A stretch of 64,000 bases of DNA, taken from positions 1-64,000 of the forward strand of contig NZ_JARZFX010000004.1 in NCBI RefSeq assembly GCF_036026595.1, in the 5' to 3' direction. Position numbers and translations under genes: made by a program. This document shows, piece after piece, positions 62,801-64,000 of the stretch; the stretch's first letter is position 1, and each line of letters opens with the position of its first letter. Origin of the DNA: Virgibacillus_P tibetensis. Lineage in GTDB: Bacteria > Bacillota > Bacilli > Bacillales > Amphibacillaceae. Below the pieces are notes generated by a model. The model was not told where the DNA came from. It ran no database searches and saw nothing but the letters and a program-made list of their open reading frames with translations.

Positions 62801-64000
62801 CTTATGATGATGGAACCGCAGAAGCGCTCAACTATATGTATACAGCTGGAAATGGATGGGCTGTAAAAATGTCCCTTGCAGAAGGGGAAAGTCGAGCAAT
62901 ATTAACGGGAGGCTATTACAAGTTTGATGGTGGGAATCGTCCGGATCCGGGTGGAACAGAATTTTTAGTGGAAGTGTATGATGCAACTGGTCCAGATGGT
63001 TTACCAGGAGAGAAAATTGCTGGTCCATTTGAAGCAGAAGCAATACGTTCCCATACGGATTGGACATTTATTGATTTAAGCGGAGAGGAAATTACAGTGC
63101 CAGGTGATTTTTACCTTGCTTATATTCAAAAAGATATTTTTCCATATATACCAGCAATTAATAGGGATACAAGCTCAGAGTCATCAGGCAGAAACTATTC
63201 CTTTATTGATGGAGTATGGAAGCAGACCTCATCAGCCGATGGAAACTATATGATTCGAGCTGAGGTAGCATATGATGAGACTGTACCAAAAGTCACATCA
63301 CCTATAAATAACTCCTATACAGCTGATGAGACCATTATGGTTAGTGGAGAAGCACAACCAAATACAGACGTTCATTTGTATAACAATGATTCGGAAGTGG
63401 CTGTCGTTACTTCAGGAGAGGATGGAACATTTAGTGGAGAGATATCCTTAACAGAAGGTGAAAACAAGATTACTGCTCGAGCTGCTCAAGGTGAACGATT
63501 CACTAGACCATCCAATCAAGTGAAGGTTACACTAGATAGCAACTCTCCGGTTGTATCTATCCTCTCACCTCAGGAGGGAGAGCGATTTAATACAACATTC
63601 GTAACCGTACAAGCTGAGGTAGAAGAAGAAAATCTTGAGGTTGTTACAATCAATGATACAGAAGCTACCCTTGTTAACGGAATCTATGAAGCTACTATCA
63701 CACTGGAACAAGGAGAAAATAGTGTAGTGGTTACTGCCAGAGACCTAGCTGGGAACGAAACCATTCAAACGACTACAGTCGATGTAGATTCAGTTGCTCC
63801 TGTCATCACGATAGAGTCACCAGTAGATGGCGAAACAACTTTTAAGAAATCGGTAAAAGTTGAAGGACAAGTATCAGACGATAACTTAGACTTTGTACGT
63901 GTGAATGGAAAAGGAACCAAAGTAAAAAATGGTTCATTCAGTACCAATGTTAGTCTAGAAGATGGGGAAAACATCATCATGATCTGGTCGAAGGATACAT
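59887..64000 (+). CDS. Secreted S8 serine protease, bacillopeptidase F-like (3' end beyond window)
   Basis: The frame is open from ATG 59887 (AGGAGGG upstream) to the window end, 1371 codons so far. Order: signal peptide (1-29, ends PVAMAG), inhibitor-like propeptide (~45-170), subtilisin domain with Asp215 (VASIDSGVLWD), His261 (DDNGHGTHVTG), Asn360 (AAGN) and Ser434 (SGTSMAAPHIAA). Then an immune-inhibitor-A/MAM-like jelly roll (~620-760, YFEDFETEPEGW), carboxypeptidase-regulatory-like folds (~820-960), a lectin-like block and several Ig-like repeats (…SILSPQEGERFN…) near the end. It degrades external proteins; the modules probably bind substrate or cell wall. Confidence 0.93.
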   Translation, partial: MKKSLRCILFFLSTVILVLSTFLSPVAMAGTQNKIAGDSLQQESTYKIDSKVKQKLETSEEVALLIVLNDQVDTSKVMKQANQKANENREQGLHKKHLVRSEVLTELKANAHQTQAPLLKLLGQEKQKGKVKEYQSFHVINAVTFTGSKEVVEKIASLKEVKTIYLDEERQLVTDSDVTTSSMDENVQWNVEQVLAPEAWELGIDGTGAVVASIDSGVLWDHQALKEKYRGYNAADGTVDHQYSFYDAVNGQAESYDDNGHGTHVTGTMVGSEPDGTNQIGVAPGAKWIAAKAFDDSGSGSDSNILEAAQWLMAPGGRVDMAPDVVNNSWSGGSGINEWFLEVVQTWRAYGIFPVFAAGNASLLFPNGPGTIASPANYPESFAVGAVDDKNLLADFSFQGPSPYGEVKPELTAPGVKIRSTLPDGGYGDKSGTSMAAPHIAAAVALLRQANASITVDEIEQVLLETATPLTDRDFTESPNHGYGYGLLNMYDAVLSKTQGMGVISGNVTKQGEDNEDPVYSHTPVQEVSEGQQIDLIVQASDNISVEDVQLEYQVNEGEWNSVSAERISGNYLSGEYLATVPAGVAEAGTLTYQWKITDYAGNTVTSEAYLVTILESLTIGYFEDFETEPEGWTVVGDNPSWEWGIPTSGPNAAASGENVYATNLSGNYIDGMREMLVMPAISLPDEPASLHFKQWYSFEQSAYTGTAYDYGYVMVSTNGQDWTELLMVKGDSEAWIDASVDLSEYAGQGIFITFYTYSDSSTNRPGWYIDDVALEAGVDGASTTTDSDPATIQTADLSDEKTGTEVDNELSLLPIEAQVSVLETGRSTVTNPQNGGYMLRHPAGEHTVIAESYGYHVQTETIVITDDEEVSVDFTLEEKSTGTITGVITNELTSEPIEGAKVYLVEDANIEPAETNADGAFQLTVFEGTYTLKVSDPMHYPSTATVTVEADGEVTQNVTLDPIIGTSETIAYDDGTAEALNYMYTAGNGWAVKMSLAEGESRAILTGGYYKFDGGNRPDPGGTEFLVEVYDATGPDGLPGEKIAGPFEAEAIRSHTDWTFIDLSGEEITVPGDFYLAYIQKDIFPYIPAINRDTSSESSGRNYSFIDGVWKQTSSADGNYMIRAEVAYDETVPKVTSPINNSYTADETIMVSGEAQPNTDVHLYNNDSEVAVVTSGEDGTFSGEISLTEGENKITARAAQGERFTRPSNQVKVTLDSNSPVVSILSPQEGERFNTTFVTVQAEVEEENLEVVTINDTEATLVNGIYEATITLEQGENSVVVTARDLAGNETIQTTTVDVDSVAPVITIESPVDGETTFKKSVKVEGQVSDDNLDFVRVNGKGTKVKNGSFSTNVSLEDGENIIMIWSKDT

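Overview
The window looks like a chromosomal segment of a low-GC, Gram-positive, endospore-former-type bacterium of the family Bacillaceae, probably a halotolerant or marine genus close to Oceanobacillus or Virgibacillus. The basis is strong AGGAGG-type ribosome binding sites with frequent GTG and TTG starts, an S-box and a T-box leader, Bacillus-type families (YkvI, YjiH, YetF/DUF421, DUF1672, bacillopeptidase F) and a Bacillus-type merR. The genus is inferred, not proven.

Layout. 1-8.6 kb: a decayed glycine-rich ORF, a solitary TPR/helical protein, a glycerophosphodiesterase remnant, and an operon (RpiR regulator, M20 deacylase, GNAT acyltransferase, N-acylamino acid racemase, YkvI transporter) that matches the known N-succinylation route converting D- to L-amino acids. 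9-14 kb: lipoproteins, two convergent genes that have both lost their 3' ends at a shared junction, and an IS1182-type element with one frameshift. 14.4-20.5 kb: a SAM riboswitch followed by metQ-metN-metI and, on the same strand with tight spacing, a crotonase, an FMN 2-hydroxyacid oxidase and a class III CoA-transferase. This arrangement suggests uptake and CoA-dependent or oxidative processing of a methionine-related compound such as a hydroxy analogue.

20.7-40.4 kb is an accessory tract. It holds a high-GC pair (GH3 glycosidase and beta-helix lipoprotein), an unknown membrane protein, a RhuM stub, a Fur-boxed siderophore transporter, a DUF262-HEPN-methyltransferase cluster, a second 2-hydroxyacid oxidase, a DUF4871-like lipoprotein, a YjiH transporter and an aminotransferase. 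Eight same-orientation copies of a short palindrome (core ACGGTGAACCGT) lie between these modules and at the edges of the tract.

40.4-64 kb: a proline T-box with proBA (a roughly 190-bp dispersed repeat sits between the leader and proB), phnDCEE, YetF/DUF421, a ClC channel, a Zur-boxed zinc-independent S14 gene followed by an FAD protein, a mercury merR-merA pair, a lipoprotein carbonic anhydrase, a second DUF421 gene, an SDR/TetR divergent pair, and the first 1371 codons of a bacillopeptidase F-like protease that runs off the window. I saw no tRNA, rRNA or CRISPR array.
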